From Marinomonas flavescens (GTDB lineage: Bacteria > Pseudomonadota > Gammaproteobacteria > Pseudomonadales > Marinomonadaceae), in contig NZ_SJSB01000010.1 of the NCBI RefSeq assembly GCF_004352835.1, forward strand, positions 62,001-126,000: 64,000 nt of DNA, written 5' to 3'. Position 1 is the first letter of the stretch. Each line of letters begins with the position of its first letter. Below, in pieces: positions 63,393 through 64,000 of this stretch. The notes beneath the pieces are model-generated. The model saw only the letters and a list, made by a program, of their open reading frames with translations. It ran no database searches and had not been told where the DNA came from. Both the position numbers and the translations under genes were made by a program.

Positions 63393-64000
63393 TTAGCAAG
63401 TAACTGGATTTGGCTTCTCTGGATCGATGCCAAATTTAGCAATTGCTTCACTAACTACAGATGCATCAATTACACCGTCTTTCACTAATGCCGTCAAAGC
63501 AGATACTACAATCCAGTAACGGTTAATCTCGAAGAAATGGCGCAATTGAGCACGCGTATCACTTCGGCCGAAACCATCAGTACCTAGCACATTAAATGTG
63601 CCTTTGATGAAAGGGCGAATTTGATCAGCAAACAATTTAATATGGTCTGTTGATGCAATCACTGGACCTTTGTCTGTTAAGCAAGATTCTACATACGACT
63701 CACGAGGCTTACTTTCAGGGTGCAACATATTCCAACGACTTGCATCTAAGCCTTCACGGCGCAATTCATTGAAAGAAGTAACACTCCATACGTCAGAGTT
63801 TACACCGTAGTCATTAAAGAGAATTTCTGCAGCCGCTTCAACTTCACGAAGAATCACACCAGAACCAAGTAATTGAACTTGTTTCTTATTGGCTTTTTTC
63901 TCATGAGTTTTAAGCTTATACATACCCTTAATGATGCCGTCTTCAACACCTTCTGGCATGTCTTCATGTGCATAGTTTTCATTCATTACTGTTAGGTAAT
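63393..64000 (-). CDS. aceE: Pyruvate dehydrogenase E1 component, C-terminal part
   Basis: The last ~202 codons of aceE are present, starting inside the gene at the window edge (YLTVMNENYAHEDMPEGV). The match to the C-terminal domain of E. coli AceE is clear along the whole length: KKQVQLLGSGVILREVEAAA, SRWNMLHPESKPRESYVES, and NVLGTDGFGRSDTRAQLRHF. The ATG seen at 63986 is internal. E1 decarboxylates pyruvate with thiamine diphosphate; the catalytic domains are outside the window. The operon order is aceE-aceF, leftward. Confidence 0.97.
   Translation of the reverse strand, partial: YLTVMNENYAHEDMPEGVEDGIIKGMYKLKTHEKKANKKQVQLLGSGVILREVEAAAEILFNDYGVNSDVWSVTSFNELRREGLDASRWNMLHPESKPRESYVESCLTDKGPVIASTDHIKLFADQIRPFIKGTFNVLGTDGFGRSDTRAQLRHFFEINRYWIVVSALTALVKDGVIDASVVSEAIAKFGIDPEKPNPVTC

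Overview
This 64 kb window reads as chromosome of a marine gammaproteobacterium of the Oceanospirillales type, most likely Marinomonas or a close relative. That assignment is inferred from gene order and protein character (ruv-tol-pal-cpoB-tRNA-Lys-nadA synteny, a pyruvate dehydrogenase E2 with three lipoyl domains, a YdiJ-type D-2-hydroxyglutarate dehydrogenase, a YbiT-type ABC-F protein); no database search was possible. About 85% is housekeeping sequence and about 10.5 kb at the left end is accessory.

Positions 1-10.47 kb form an accessory block ending at the 3' end of a tRNA-Ser(GGA). Its left half is a restriction operon read leftward: a small excisionase-type HTH protein, an Mrr-type endonuclease, HsdM, HsdS and the first codons of a probable HsdR. 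Its right half looks like a small integrative element: an AlpA-type regulator, a short RadC/JAB protein, a protein with a probable phage/ICE-associated N-terminal domain, an inovirus Gp2/YfjJ-type protein with an HxH motif, a tandem winged-helix protein of unknown function, and a ribbon-helix-helix protein resembling MatP. The last two diverge from a control region with a perfect 22-nt palindrome. No integrase is visible, so the far end of the element should lie left of the window.

From 10.5 to 22.3 kb come a nitroreductase, nadA, two tRNA-Lys genes, and the leftward ruvCAB-tolQRAB-pal-cpoB cluster. ybgC, usually present between ruvB and tolQ, is absent. aspS and a GreA/GreB-like factor follow. 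At 22.4-23.7 kb a MarR regulator and a siderophore-interacting flavoprotein sit behind a near-consensus promoter abutted by a Fur box. Next are cysDN, the tRNA hydroxylation protein TrhP, a coiled-coil membrane protein, sodB, a TerB-like protein, a two-gene YeeE/YedE transporter, and a class III-fold ornithine/lysine decarboxylase behind a leader that can fold into a closed ~110-nt structure.

From 33 to 50 kb there are a MOSC protein and YbiT (both apparently with TTG starts), a cyclic-nucleotide-binding protein, RidA, CobO, MetH, an odd envelope coiled-coil lipoprotein, PepN, DUF2797, YeaC, GlpG, NadK and a D-cysteine desulfhydrase-like PLP enzyme whose 5' end overlaps a strong terminator hairpin. 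The last 14 kb hold YdiJ, a SpeE-like protein, Pgm, an EAL phosphodiesterase next to a chemoreceptor, a patatin-like lipase, aceF and the 3' part of aceE.

The most promising leads are the decarboxylase leader RNA, the MatP-like/palindrome/tandem-wHTH control region and the shared upstream block in the element, and the HTH-Mrr translational coupling. Starts were moved from the longest open frame wherever a ribosome-binding site, an overlap or family alignment argued for it; each case is stated.
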